A stretch of DNA of 47,091 nt, taken from Bacteroidia bacterium 43-41 (GTDB lineage: Bacteria > Bacteroidota > Bacteroidia > Bacteroidales > Dysgonomonadaceae). A program made the translations under genes and the position numbers. Location of the stretch: positions 1 to 47,091 of the forward strand of contig MKTD01000053.1 of NCBI GenBank assembly GCA_001898165.1. Reading direction: 5' to 3'. The notes beneath the pieces were generated by a model. That model searched no databases. It worked only from the letters and a program-made list of their open reading frames with translations, and had not been told where the DNA came from. Position 1 is the stretch's first letter. Each line of letters starts with the position of its first letter. Below are positions 24,714 to 33,273 of the stretch, piece after piece.

Positions 24714-25908
24714 TCTGTTTTGGTGGTTTTCCTCCCCTGCCCCTGTTATCCGGCCTTCCTTTTCTTGGTTTTCTCTTTCTCGAAGAGCCTCCGCTTTCCT
24801 TTTTATCGAAACGGGTGATGCTTTGGTCTCCAAGCAAATCGTTTTGGAAAGTTTCTTCTTTTACTTCATTAGCTTCACTTTCAGACACCAGCTTAAGAGG
24901 TTTTTTCCCTCTCTTATTCAACTCAATGATGTGAAATGCCCGGTCTTTCGATATCGTCTCCAGATTTACCGGATTGTTCTTATCGGTGGAGTAAGTGATC
25001 TGTCCCGATAAAATATCGGTTTTGAAATGAAAATAATCACAATCTTTAGTCTGCAAGACAATCTCACGCGATGGCAACTTCCTACTGGCTTCTACATATG
25101 CATCCACTTCATAATTCATGCAGCACTTCAACTTCCCGCATTGTCCCGCAAGTTTCTGGGGATTGAAAGAGATGTCCTGGTATCGGGCAGCCGAAGTGGA
25201 TACCGATACGAAGCTCGACATCCAGCTGCTGCAGCACAACTCACGCCCGCAAGGACCAACTCCCCCTATCCTGCCGGCTTCCTGACGTGCGCCAATTTGC
25301 TTCATCTCGATTTTCACCCTGAATTTCGCAGCAAAATCTTTAATCAACTGCCGGAAATCCACTCGTTCATCGGCGATGTAGTAAAAAATCGCTTTACTCC
25401 CATCGCCCTGATACTCAACGTCTCCTATTTTCATATTCAAGCCAAGGCTTTCGGCCATCTCTCTGGCAGTGATCATAGTGGGTTGTTCTTTGGCTTTCGC
25501 CAGTTCATACTTTTCCATATCCGCCGGGCGCACTATCCGGTAAACCCGCTTTGGACCACCGTTGCCATCTTCGCGATAATTATTTTTGCGCATCTGCACC
25601 TCAACCAGCTTCCCGGTAAGTGTTACAGTTCCGATATCGTGTCCGGGAGAAGCCTCAACGGCAACAACATCTCCTTTTTTCAATTCAATGTTGTTGCTGT
25701 TTATGTAATATCCTTTCCGGGTATTTTTAAATTGAACTTCCACCATATTGGTCAGTTTCTGCATCTCGGGGAAGTCGTGCTGCCAATCGTAAACATGAAG
25801 TTTGGTGGAGTGTTTGGGACATCCCTTGCAACAACCGTTGTTTCGCACGGTCGTTGTTTTTTCGGGGATAATGTCCGCTAATTTATCTGATAATTTTTCT
25901 CTATCCAT
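24703..25908 (-). CDS. RicT/PSP1-domain regulatory protein
   Basis: A 401-residue cytoplasmic protein with the PSP1 C-terminal domain found in RicT (YaaT), part of the Ric complex that binds Fe-S clusters and influences RNA processing in Bacillus. Central motifs are VEVQFKNTRKGYYIN, GDVVAVEASPGHDIGTV, VDFRQLIKDFAAKFRVKIEMKQIGARQ and the cysteine-rich GPCGRELCCSSW and CGKLKCCMNYE. An N-terminal CCKGCPKH adds more cysteines. The C-terminus is a basic, Gly/Arg/Lys-rich tail (SSRKRKPRKGRP) that may contact nucleic acid. It is flanked by holB upstream and gldH downstream, both in the same direction. Confidence 0.87.
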   Translation of the reverse strand: MDREKLSDKLADIIPEKTTTVRNNGCCKGCPKHSTKLHVYDWQHDFPEMQKLTNMVEVQFKNTRKGYYINSNNIELKKGDVVAVEASPGHDIGTVTLTGKLVEVQMRKNNYREDGNGGPKRVYRIVRPADMEKYELAKAKEQPTMITAREMAESLGLNMKIGDVEYQGDGSKAIFYYIADERVDFRQLIKDFAAKFRVKIEMKQIGARQEAGRIGGVGPCGRELCCSSWMSSFVSVSTSAARYQDISFNPQKLAGQCGKLKCCMNYEVDAYVEASRKLPSREIVLQTKDCDYFHFKTDILSGQITYSTDKNNPVNLETISKDRAFHIIELNKRGKKPLKLVSESEANEVKEETFQNDLLGDQSITRFDKKESGGSSRKRKPRKGRPDNRGRGGKPPKQNEQ

Positions 25909-26006
25909 AATACAGTTATTGTTATTTAATTGTTATTCGCTTACTTCGTTCACGCTATTCGTTGTGGCGATGAACATTGAATTACAATCGAACTACTATT
26001 GAATCA

Positions 26007-27116
26007 CTATTTTTTTAATAGCATCGTGCCTTTCAAGCACAAATCTAAAAAGATAATTTTAGCATTCCCGTTTTGCTCAATCTGCCGGTAGGCAAGCTGA
26101 AACTCATCGTTGAACGGTTGAATATTTTTTTCGTTGATGAACGGTGCAAAACGTTCACCAAATTCTTTTTCCTCTTCATTGAGGTAGATCAGATCGGGTT
26201 CATTGAGGTTGCTTACGAAGAACTCCCGAAACAGGCGTAAGCAGTACAGCAAAAAGCTTTTTTGCATCTCCCTGCCAATAGAAGCCATTTCCGCGGCAAC
26301 CGATTTTATCGCCTTGATGTTTCTCGATACCGAAGAACGCATCATCTCCTTAAACAACGAAAAAAAATAGTTGTTTTCATCGGCAGACCGGATAATGCCA
26401 ATAGCTTTTGAAAAACTTCCGTTGGCGATATGCGCCACAGATTTTGCCTCCTCTCCCTGCAAACCAAAAACCGACTGAATGGATGCTGCCATTTCATCGT
26501 GTTCAATAGCACGGATATGTAAAGGCTGGCAACGCGACTGAATGGTGGGCAACACATTTTCCAGCTCTTCGGAAACCAGCAGGAAAATCGTGTTTTCAGG
26601 GGGTTCTTCAATCATTTTCAACAGTTTGTTGGCACAGGCGTCGTGCATCTTCTCAGGTAACCATACAATCATCACCTTGTATGGAGCCTCGTAAACCTTC
26701 AGGTTGAGTTTGCGGATAATCTCATCGCTTTCCTTCGAGTAAATAATACCCTGCGCATTTTCCGCGTTGATAAAGTTCAGCCAATCGTTCAGGTTGAAAT
26801 AGGTGTGTCCGCTCAAAAACGCGCGCCACTCAGGCAAATATTCATCGCTTACTTTCGATTTCACCACCGGAAACACAAAGTGCAGATCGGGATGCATCAG
26901 CTTGTCGAATTTATGACACGACGGGCATCTCCCGCAGGAATCTTCCAATGTTCTCCCCTCGCAGTTCAGGTACCTGGCATAGGCAATAGCCAAAGGCAAT
27001 TTCCCCACACCCTCGGGTCCGTAAAATATCCGGGCATGCGGAATAAAACCACGCTGCACGGAATCGATCAGATGCTTTTTCACATCGTGAAGCCCTATAA
27101 TATTGCGAAAATACAT
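26007..27116 (-). CDS. holB: DNA polymerase III subunit delta'
   Basis: A 369-residue AAA+ clamp-loader protein. Residues 33-39 form a Walker-A-like GPEGVGK, but the next residue is Leu instead of Thr/Ser, agreeing with the non-ATPase delta' subunit. Four cysteines (52, 61, 64, 67; SCGRCPSC) form the usual zinc module. KLLKMIEEPPENTIFLLVSE and the SRC motif TIQSRCQPL follow. It acts in loading the sliding clamp. A full TAnnTTTG box lies upstream at 27139-27146, and ricT follows after 98 bp. Confidence 0.92.
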   Translation of the reverse strand: MYFRNIIGLHDVKKHLIDSVQRGFIPHARIFYGPEGVGKLPLAIAYARYLNCEGRTLEDSCGRCPSCHKFDKLMHPDLHFVFPVVKSKVSDEYLPEWRAFLSGHTYFNLNDWLNFINAENAQGIIYSKESDEIIRKLNLKVYEAPYKVMIVWLPEKMHDACANKLLKMIEEPPENTIFLLVSEELENVLPTIQSRCQPLHIRAIEHDEMAASIQSVFGLQGEEAKSVAHIANGSFSKAIGIIRSADENNYFFSLFKEMMRSSVSRNIKAIKSVAAEMASIGREMQKSFLLYCLRLFREFFVSNLNEPDLIYLNEEEKEFGERFAPFINEKNIQPFNDEFQLAYRQIEQNGNAKIIFLDLCLKGTMLLKK

Positions 27117-27138
27117 ATACCCTCAATTCTCGATTGTA

Positions 27139-27146
27139 CAAAAGTA
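27139..27146 (-). promoter_or_regulatory. -7 box of holB
   Basis: On the minus strand this reads TACTTTTG, a full match to TAnnTTTG, 22 bp before the holB start codon. Confidence 0.6.
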
Positions 27147-27178
27147 GTGAAAAAGAGCGAGACTGAAAAGAGTGTTGA

Positions 27179-27366
27179 AGAAACGTTTTGAAGTGTTTTT
27201 CCCCGGCGTGTTAATTGCTTTTAGAGCATTGACACGGCAGTAAGACATTTCGTAAACCCGGCACATACGTTGATGAAGCCCCAATAGCCCGCTATTATCG
27301 CCAAAACAAGAAAGTCGCCCTGAAAAATATTTTTTTTAAATAGCGAAGCAAACTTAAACAGTTTCT
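27179..27366. repeat. MITE-like palindromic element, copy B
   Basis: A 188-bp element filling most of the 323-bp divergent gap between holB and the DUF47 gene (27117-27439). Its left end AGAAACGTTTTGAAGTG resembles copy C, and its right half is close to that of copy A, including the palindrome AATAGCCCGCTATT (27283-27296) and the terminal AAACTTAAACAGTTTCT. The rest of the gap holds only the two promoter boxes; I see no gene in it. Confidence 0.75.
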
Positions 27367-27391
27367 CACTTCAAAATTTAAAAAAATGCAG

Positions 27392-27399
27392 TAATTTTG
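27392..27399 (+). promoter_or_regulatory. -7 box of the phosphate-uptake operon
   Basis: TAATTTTG matches TAnnTTTG and lies 40 bp before the DUF47 start codon, just outside repeat copy B. Confidence 0.6.
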
Positions 27400-27439
27400 C
27401 TTGATTTTTCACTTGTAGGCTTATGCTCACCAAAAAACT

Positions 27440-28087
27440 ATGAACAATTCATTTTTCAGTAAGTTCACCCCAAAGGAGCCCAAATTCTTTCCACTTTTAA
27501 AGGGAATAGTAGAAATAATAAAATCGGCTTCGAATTTAATGTTGGAGTTTGTGGAAAAAGGCAACCACATCAATGCTGCGGATTACTACAGAAAAATTAA
27601 GGAAGAAGAACGTAAGGGCGATACTCTTTCCAACAAAATTTTTGATGAACTGAATTCTACATTTATCACACCTTTCGATCGTGAAGACATTCACAATCTG
27701 GCAAACAAAATGGACGATGTAACCGATTACATCAACAGCGCAGCCAAGAAAATTTTCTTGTACAATCCCAAGGAGATGCCGGTAGCAGCCAAGGATATGG
27801 TCGAACTGATTATGGAAGCATCCGTCCAGATAGAAAAAGCCGTAAATGAATTGGATGTTCTGAAGAAAAGCAGAGAAAGGGTATCGGAATATTGCAGCGA
27901 ATTACATCTCATTGAGAATAAAGCCGATGACGTATATGAGCATTTCCTTATTGATCTGTTTGAAAATCAAAAAGACAGTATCGAGCTGATAAAAAAGAAA
28001 GAAATTATGTTCGAGCTTGAAAAAGCCACGGATGCAGCTGAAAGTGTTGGGAAAATTATAAAAACAATTATCGTTAAATACGCGTAA
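27440..28087 (+). CDS. DUF47 (PhoU-like) phosphate-transport accessory protein
   Basis: A 215-residue all-helical cytoplasmic protein of the DUF47/PhoU-like family, which accompanies PiT transporters and modulates phosphate uptake. It has the family layout, with acidic metal-binding type helices: IKEEERKGDTLSNKIFDELNSTFITPFDREDIHNLANKMDDVTDYI and later ENKADDVYEHFLIDLFENQKDSI; only the short forms EERKGDTL and DREDIHNLANKMDDV are the diagnostic parts. The PiT gene follows after 35 bp on the same strand, forming a standard two-gene unit. Confidence 0.9.
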   Translation: MNNSFFSKFTPKEPKFFPLLKGIVEIIKSASNLMLEFVEKGNHINAADYYRKIKEEERKGDTLSNKIFDELNSTFITPFDREDIHNLANKMDDVTDYINSAAKKIFLYNPKEMPVAAKDMVELIMEASVQIEKAVNELDVLKKSRERVSEYCSELHLIENKADDVYEHFLIDLFENQKDSIELIKKKEIMFELEKATDAAESVGKIIKTIIVKYA

Positions 28088-28122
28088 GAGGGTTGTTTTA
28101 TCTTTACTTATAATTAATCTGT

Positions 28123-29154
28123 ATGACATTATTAATTGTTATCATCTCCTTAGCGCTTATTTTTGATTTTATAAACGGTTTTCACGATGCAGCCAACTCC
28201 ATTGCCACTATCGTCTCCACCAAGGTGTTGACTCCTTTCCAAGCCGTTCTGTGGGCAGCGATGTTCAACTTTGTTGCTTTCTTTATTGCCAAATACCTCA
28301 TCGGCGGCTTCGGGATTGCCGACACCGTTTCTAAAACCGTGATCACCGAATTTATCACCCTTCCCATTATTTTTTCCGGATTAATTGCAGCTATTACGTG
28401 GAATTTGCTGACCTGGTGGCTCGGAATACCTTCGTCGTCTTCTCACACGTTGATTGGCGGTTTTGCCGGCGCAGCCATTGCCAAATGGGCCAGTTTTTCA
28501 GTTATTAAGGTTCCCGTGATTGTGAAAATTGCTTCCTTCATTTTCATTGCCCCCCTGGTGGGGATGGTGGTGGCCATGATTCTTACCATAGTTTTGCAAT
28601 GGTCTGTAAAACGTGTAAATCCACACAAGGCGAATACGTGGTTTAAACATTTTCAGCTGGTTTCGTCGGCTCTGCTCAGTATCGGCCACGGGTTGAACGA
28701 TTCCCAAAAAGTAATGGGTATTATTGCCGCCGCATTAATCGCCACTCACATCCAGCATCCCGAAATAGGATTCGGCATTGAGTCCATCAGCGATTTACCT
28801 AACTGGGTAGCGTTTTCATGCTTCTTTGCCATATCGCTGGGTACGATGTCCGGCGGCTGGAAAATTGTAAAGACAATGGGGACCCGCATCACTAAAGTGA
28901 CTCCTTTTGAAGGAGTAGTGGCAGAAACAGCCGGTGCCTTAACACTCTACTTCTCCGAGTTTTTAAAAATTCCTGTAAGTACTACCCACACCATCACGGG
29001 CGCAATCATTGGGGTTGGTTCGGTAAAACGGTTATCGGCTGTTCGCTGGGGAGTCACCCGACAACTGCTTACTGCGTGGATATTAACTATCCCTGTCAGT
29101 GCACTGATTGCTGCCGTCGTTTATTTTACGGTAGGGAAGCTGCTCTATTTTTAA
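28123..29154 (+). CDS. PiT-family inorganic phosphate transporter
   Basis: A 343-residue inner-membrane transporter importing phosphate (often with divalent metal) by ion coupling. The inverted-repeat PiT signatures are present: GFHDAANSIATIVSTK (19-34) in the first half and STTHTITGAIIGVG in the second, with GIPSSSSHTLIGGFAGAA and GLNDSQKVMGI between. About ten hydrophobic helices are seen. It pairs with the preceding DUF47 gene. The convergent metF gene ends only 6 bp downstream. Confidence 0.93.
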   Translation: MTLLIVIISLALIFDFINGFHDAANSIATIVSTKVLTPFQAVLWAAMFNFVAFFIAKYLIGGFGIADTVSKTVITEFITLPIIFSGLIAAITWNLLTWWLGIPSSSSHTLIGGFAGAAIAKWASFSVIKVPVIVKIASFIFIAPLVGMVVAMILTIVLQWSVKRVNPHKANTWFKHFQLVSSALLSIGHGLNDSQKVMGIIAAALIATHIQHPEIGFGIESISDLPNWVAFSCFFAISLGTMSGGWKIVKTMGTRITKVTPFEGVVAETAGALTLYFSEFLKIPVSTTHTITGAIIGVGSVKRLSAVRWGVTRQLLTAWILTIPVSALIAAVVYFTVGKLLYF

Positions 29155-29160
29155 AGGATA

Positions 29161-30111
29161 TCAATACACCTCCTTCGCTACCCGATAAATACTCTCAGTA
29201 GCGCCCAAGGCATAAAAATGGATTCCGGGCACACCTCGCCGCGCTAATTCCTTGCTTTGCAAAAGGCACCACTCTACTCCTACCTCAACGGCATCGGCAT
29301 CGGTTTTGCATTTGCGTAATTCACGCTCCAGGTCTTCGGGAATTTCGGTTCTGAAAATCTTGGGAAGAACGTTCAGCTGGTTTTTTAAATGAATAGGTTT
29401 TATGCCCGGCACGATGGGAATAGTTATACCTTCGGCACGGCAACGATCAACAAAATCAAAGTATTTTTGATTATCGAAAAACATCTGTGTTACAAGATAA
29501 TCGGCGCCATTCTGAGCCTTCATTTTAGTATAATGGATCTCCGACTCCATATTGGGCGACTCCTCGTGTTTTTCGGGATAACACGCCATTCCGTATGTAA
29601 ACGGAGTTTCGGGAACCGGAAATGCAGAGCCGTCGAAAGCAATCCCCTTATTAAAATTATTCACCTGCTCCTGTAATCCCGTTGCGTACGGGTGAGAATC
29701 CACATTCCGCTGGTCGGCATCGAGTTTTTTGGTATCGCCGCGCAGCAACAACAGATCCGTAACTCCCAGAAACGAAAGGTCAATCAGCGCATATTCCGTC
29801 TCTTCCCTGGAAAAACCCTGTGAAATAATGTGGGGTACCGCCCGGATACCGTATTTGTTCTGAATGGCTGCGGCAATGGCAACCGAACCCGGACGCCGCC
29901 TGACATTCACTTTCCGGATAGTGCCGTCTTCCTCTTCTTTGTATATGTTTTCGCTGTGATGTGTAGTTATATTAATATACTTGGGTCCAAACTCTTTCAA
30001 CCGGTCAATGGTACCAAAAACCTGTTTGATGCTGTTCCCTTTCAACGGCGGAAGCAGTTCAAAAGAAAACACCGGTTTCGAAGTTTGATCTATTAATTCT
30101 AAAATTTTCAC
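29161..30111 (-). CDS. metF: 5,10-methylenetetrahydrofolate reductase
   Basis: A 316-residue flavin-dependent TIM-barrel enzyme that reduces methylene-THF to methyl-THF for methionine synthesis. Family stretches are FSFELLPPLKG, NITTHHSENIYK, VPHIISQGFSREETEYALI, LLLRGDTKK, QNGADYLVTQMFFDNQKYFDFV and PGIHFYALG. The only in-frame start codons here are non-ATG: TTG at 30123 and GTG at 30111. GTG is preferred because it gives the usual MKILELI N-terminus. It lies downstream of rseP in the same direction, across a short gap that contains a dispersed 23-bp repeat. Confidence 0.92.
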   Translation of the reverse strand: MKILELIDQTSKPVFSFELLPPLKGNSIKQVFGTIDRLKEFGPKYINITTHHSENIYKEEEDGTIRKVNVRRRPGSVAIAAAIQNKYGIRAVPHIISQGFSREETEYALIDLSFLGVTDLLLLRGDTKKLDADQRNVDSHPYATGLQEQVNNFNKGIAFDGSAFPVPETPFTYGMACYPEKHEESPNMESEIHYTKMKAQNGADYLVTQMFFDNQKYFDFVDRCRAEGITIPIVPGIKPIHLKNQLNVLPKIFRTEIPEDLERELRKCKTDADAVEVGVEWCLLQSKELARRGVPGIHFYALGATESIYRVAKEVY

Positions 30112-30122
30112 TTTTTCAGACA

Positions 30123-30145
30123 ATTAGACATTTAGATTGTTAGAC
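30123..30145 (-). repeat. Short dispersed repeat, copy 2
   Basis: On the minus strand this 23-bp stretch has the form GTCTAAC-A-ATCTAAA-T-GTCTAA. It agrees at 20 of 23 positions with 17730-17752. It lies in the rseP-metF gap and touches the rejected TTG start of metF. Confidence 0.55.
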
Positions 30146-30172
30146 ATTCAGACTATTAGCCCCGGTTCCGCG

Positions 30173-31495
30173 CTATTTAAATACCGCCCTCACAATATCC
30201 ATTCCGTTGGCATACAGAACCAGCCCTATGAGCAAGACCATGCCTGCAATTTGTGCATACTCCAGGAATTTATCACTTGGTTTTCTCCCGGAAACAGCCT
30301 CAAAGAGCAGAAAGAGAACATGTCCCCCATCCAACCCCGGAATGGGAAGAATATTCATAAACGCTAAAATAACCGAAAGAAAGGCTGTCATCATCCAAAA
30401 CGAGTACCAGCTCCATTTTGCCGGGAAAAGATTTCCTATGGTGCCGAAACCGCCCAAAGACGATGCTCCTTCTTTGGTGAATATGTGCTTGAATTGTGAG
30501 ACATATCCATTTAATGTGCGCATTCCATACTTGATTCCTGCCGGGAAAGAGGCGAAAAACGAATAATGATCCGTTACCAGATACGATGCAATGCTAAATC
30601 CCAAAACAGCAGTGGCATCTAATTGAGCGGAAGCGGTTTGAAGCACACCGTCACGATAAAAACCGATAGAGACCGGGAGGTCCTTGTTTTTTTGAAGCTC
30701 GTCTCTGAAGTCTTGGAAGGTGGGCGTTGACACACTGTTCACGCTCACCAGGCTGTCCCCTTTCATAAGCCCTATCTTCTCTGCCTCAGAGCCTTTTTGA
30801 ATCATATCCACCACGGTTGGCACACCGGTCTTGTATCCGGCAAAACCCTTTTTGTCCCGCATAAGCTGCTGAACAAAATCTGCCGGCATCGCGATATTCA
30901 CTTCCTGCCCGTTTCTCATTACCGTAACGGTCCGGGCATCGATCACTTGTGCAGCAAAATTGTCAACAACTCCTGCCCTGTCAATAATTTCCTTCCCATC
31001 GGCATACAAAAGGATATCGCCGTCTTTAAAGCCGGCCCTTTCGGCAGTCTCACTAAACTCCATTCCCGATGTCACCTTACTCATCGGAATGTATGAATCA
31101 CCCCATCTGAAAACAATCATCGCATAGATGAAAAAAGCCAGGATAATATTGAACAGTACACCGGCAACCATCACTAAAAGCCGCTGCCAGGAGGGTTTTG
31201 CACGAAACTCCCACGACTGGACGGGTTGAGCCATTTGTTCTTTATCCATAGACTCGTCTATCATCCCCGCAATTTTCACATAACCACCCAGCGGCAGCCA
31301 TCCCACACCGTATTCCGTTTCACTGTTTTTAGGTTTATACCTAAACAGTGCAAACCACGGATCGAAGAAAAGATAAAACTTCTCTACCCGGATTTTGAAA
31401 ATCCGTGCAAAAATAAAATGTCCAAATTCGTGAATAACAACGAGGATAGACAAACTCAGTATCAGTTGTAACGCTTTAATTAAAAAAGTCTCCAT
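30173..31495 (-). CDS. rseP: RIP metalloprotease RseP (site-2 protease)
   Basis: A 440-residue inner-membrane zinc protease that cleaves transmembrane segments, classically of anti-sigma factors. The zinc motif HEFGH lies at residues 22-26, with the second motif NILPIPGLDGGHVLF near the C-terminus. Between them lie PDZ-like regions (AERAGFKDGDILLYADGKE and AEKIGLMKGDSLVSV), so two PDZ-like modules may be present. ATG 31495 is used because 31498 is only a TTG. It lies 24 bp downstream of dxr, presumably in one operon. It could act on signalling proteins such as the sigma/membrane-protein pair at 42727-43738, but nothing here shows that. Confidence 0.93.
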   Translation of the reverse strand: METFLIKALQLILSLSILVVIHEFGHFIFARIFKIRVEKFYLFFDPWFALFRYKPKNSETEYGVGWLPLGGYVKIAGMIDESMDKEQMAQPVQSWEFRAKPSWQRLLVMVAGVLFNIILAFFIYAMIVFRWGDSYIPMSKVTSGMEFSETAERAGFKDGDILLYADGKEIIDRAGVVDNFAAQVIDARTVTVMRNGQEVNIAMPADFVQQLMRDKKGFAGYKTGVPTVVDMIQKGSEAEKIGLMKGDSLVSVNSVSTPTFQDFRDELQKNKDLPVSIGFYRDGVLQTASAQLDATAVLGFSIASYLVTDHYSFFASFPAGIKYGMRTLNGYVSQFKHIFTKEGASSLGGFGTIGNLFPAKWSWYSFWMMTAFLSVILAFMNILPIPGLDGGHVLFLLFEAVSGRKPSDKFLEYAQIAGMVLLIGLVLYANGMDIVRAVFK

Positions 31496-31519
31496 CAAAT
31501 ATGTCTGCTAAAATATAGT

Positions 31520-32686
31520 TTATACTCTTTTTGACGCTTCCAGCGCAATCATCCGGGCTTCGGCATCGGTCTGTATATAATCTTCCAATGAAGGATCCCG
31601 GATAAAAACAGATTTTGTCAACGTTTGTTCAATGAGGTCGCTCATTTGCAGGAAGCCGATTTTTTCCTGCAAAAACAGTTCCACAGCTATCTCGTTTGCG
31701 GCATTCATTATGCATGGCATATTACCTCCGTTCTCAATGGATTTGTATGCCAGACTAAGGTTGCGGAATTTTTCAATATCGGGTTTTTCGAACGTCAGTG
31801 TGGAAAGTTCGAAGAAATTAACCGGCTTCACATCCGAAGAGATTCTCTCGGGATAGGAGAAAGCGTATTGAATGGGCATCCGCATATCGGGCCAACCGAG
31901 TTGCGCCATAATCGACCTGTCTTTGAACTGGACCATGGAGTGAATGATGGACTGCGGATGTACTATTATCTCTATCTGCGAAGGATTTACACCGAACAGC
32001 CACCTGGCTTCAATCATTTCCAATCCCTTATTCATCAGTGTGGAAGAATCGACAGTAACTTTCGCTCCCATATTCCAATTAGGATGATGGAGCGCTTGCT
32101 CTTTGGTTACTCTCTGTAGCTGTGCCATCGAAAAACTCCGGAATGGGCCACCCGATGCGGTAAGTAATATTTTTTCTATTTCGTTGTCTCCTTCTCCGTT
32201 CAGGCATTGAAAGATGGCCGAATGTTCCGAATCCACCGGTAAAACAGGCGTTTTATTTTCGAGTGCCAGCCTGGTTATCAACTCACCGGCGATAACCAGC
32301 GTCTCCTTATTTGCCAATGCGATAGTTTTTCGTGCTTTTATGGCTGAGATTGTAGGCTTCAACCCGGCAAACCCCACCATAGCCGTCAACACAATATCTA
32401 TTTCGGAATCCTGTACCACTTGTTCAACGGCATCGGCTCCTGCCCAAACTTTTACCGGCAGATCCGCAAGCGCTTCCTTCAATCCGCTATACTTGGCTTC
32501 ATTAGCAATAACCACCACTTCGGGTTTGAACCGGCGAACCTGCTCCAACAAACGGGTTACCTGATTATTGGCCACCAATGCATAAGCTTCAAAACGATCG
32601 GAATGCCGCGAAACAACATCCAACGCCTGAGTACCGATAGAGCCTGTGGAGCCTAAAATAGCTATTTTTCGCTTTTGATGATTCAT
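31520..32686 (-). CDS. dxr: 1-deoxy-D-xylulose-5-phosphate reductoisomerase
   Basis: A 388-residue NADPH-dependent enzyme of the MEP isoprenoid pathway, converting DXP to MEP. The nucleotide-binding motif is ILGSTGSIG (10-18); other motifs are ANKETLVIAGE, PVDSEHSAIFQCL (metal ligands), HPNWNMGAKVTVDSSTLMNKG and VHPQSIIHSMV. ATG 32686 gives the standard MNHQKRKIAILGS start; the frame is open to 32749 but that part precedes a TATCTTTG promoter box and has no family match. It lies between rimM and rseP. Confidence 0.95.
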   Translation of the reverse strand: MNHQKRKIAILGSTGSIGTQALDVVSRHSDRFEAYALVANNQVTRLLEQVRRFKPEVVVIANEAKYSGLKEALADLPVKVWAGADAVEQVVQDSEIDIVLTAMVGFAGLKPTISAIKARKTIALANKETLVIAGELITRLALENKTPVLPVDSEHSAIFQCLNGEGDNEIEKILLTASGGPFRSFSMAQLQRVTKEQALHHPNWNMGAKVTVDSSTLMNKGLEMIEARWLFGVNPSQIEIIVHPQSIIHSMVQFKDRSIMAQLGWPDMRMPIQYAFSYPERISSDVKPVNFFELSTLTFEKPDIEKFRNLSLAYKSIENGGNMPCIMNAANEIAVELFLQEKIGFLQMSDLIEQTLTKSVFIRDPSLEDYIQTDAEARMIALEASKRV

Positions 32687-32713
32687 TGTGTGCAGTAATT
32701 GCAAAGAAATGTG

Positions 32714-32721
32714 CAAAGATA
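32714..32721 (-). promoter_or_regulatory. -7 box of dxr
   Basis: On the minus strand this is TATCTTTG, a perfect TAnnTTTG match, 27 bp before the dxr ATG and after the rimM stop. It suggests that dxr-rseP can be transcribed separately from rimM, and it supports ATG 32686 as the start. Confidence 0.65.
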
Positions 32722-32745
32722 AAAAAAAACGGGCACCCTTACAAT

Positions 32746-33270
32746 TCATTTCATATCTGTCAATCCTTCCGGTAAGTTCATATGGATAATCTTTTGCCTG
32801 TCATTTACCTCCGTGATAAAATCTTCTGTGGCGGGGATGAGATATTCTTCATCTGCTTTTTTTACAATAAAAAGGACATTGATGGTTGCAGAATCCACGC
32901 TTTCGATTTTACCGATATCGCGGCCATGCTGGTCGAAAACCGCATAACCGATAAAAAAGTTCCAATCGGTTTTTTCATCGTGCGGGTTTTCCGATACCTG
33001 TTTGCGGAGCAGGAAAACGTACAGGTTAACAAACCTGGCTGCCTTGGTTTCGCTGTCTATGTCTTCGAATTTCACCCGGGCATTCGTATCGGTTATGAAA
33101 GTGATCTCTTCGACAAGAAAAGGGACGAGAATACTGTCAATATCCAGGAAATAAAATCCGGTATCGATATCGGCGTACGCCGGCTTATCGAAAACGAGCG
33201 AAATCTCACCTTTTATTCCATAAGGTTTCTGTAGTTTCCCGATCTTAATGACCTCGTCCTTAGCTATCAT
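32746..33270 (-). CDS. rimM: Ribosome maturation factor RimM
   Basis: A 174-residue protein needed for 30S subunit (16S 3' domain) maturation. The N-terminal beta barrel begins IKIGKLQKPYGIKGEISLVFDKP; the C-terminal PRC-barrel contains FFIGYAVFDQHGRDIGKIESVDS and EYLIPATEDFITEV. Length is normal. The DUF4290 gene lies upstream with a 3-bp gap, so the two are translated from one message. Confidence 0.92.
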   Translation of the reverse strand: MIAKDEVIKIGKLQKPYGIKGEISLVFDKPAYADIDTGFYFLDIDSILVPFLVEEITFITDTNARVKFEDIDSETKAARFVNLYVFLLRKQVSENPHDEKTDWNFFIGYAVFDQHGRDIGKIESVDSATINVLFIVKKADEEYLIPATEDFITEVNDRQKIIHMNLPEGLTDMK

Positions 33271-33273
33271 CTG

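Noticed and set aside
25027-25881. 284-codon open frame on the plus strand
   Set aside because: It is the antisense of ricT, whose cysteine motifs and PSP1 domain are clear; the plus-strand product has no recognisable features.
31625-32119. 164-codon open frame on the plus strand, and others opposite dxr and malQ
   Set aside because: Shadow frames of well-identified minus-strand genes.
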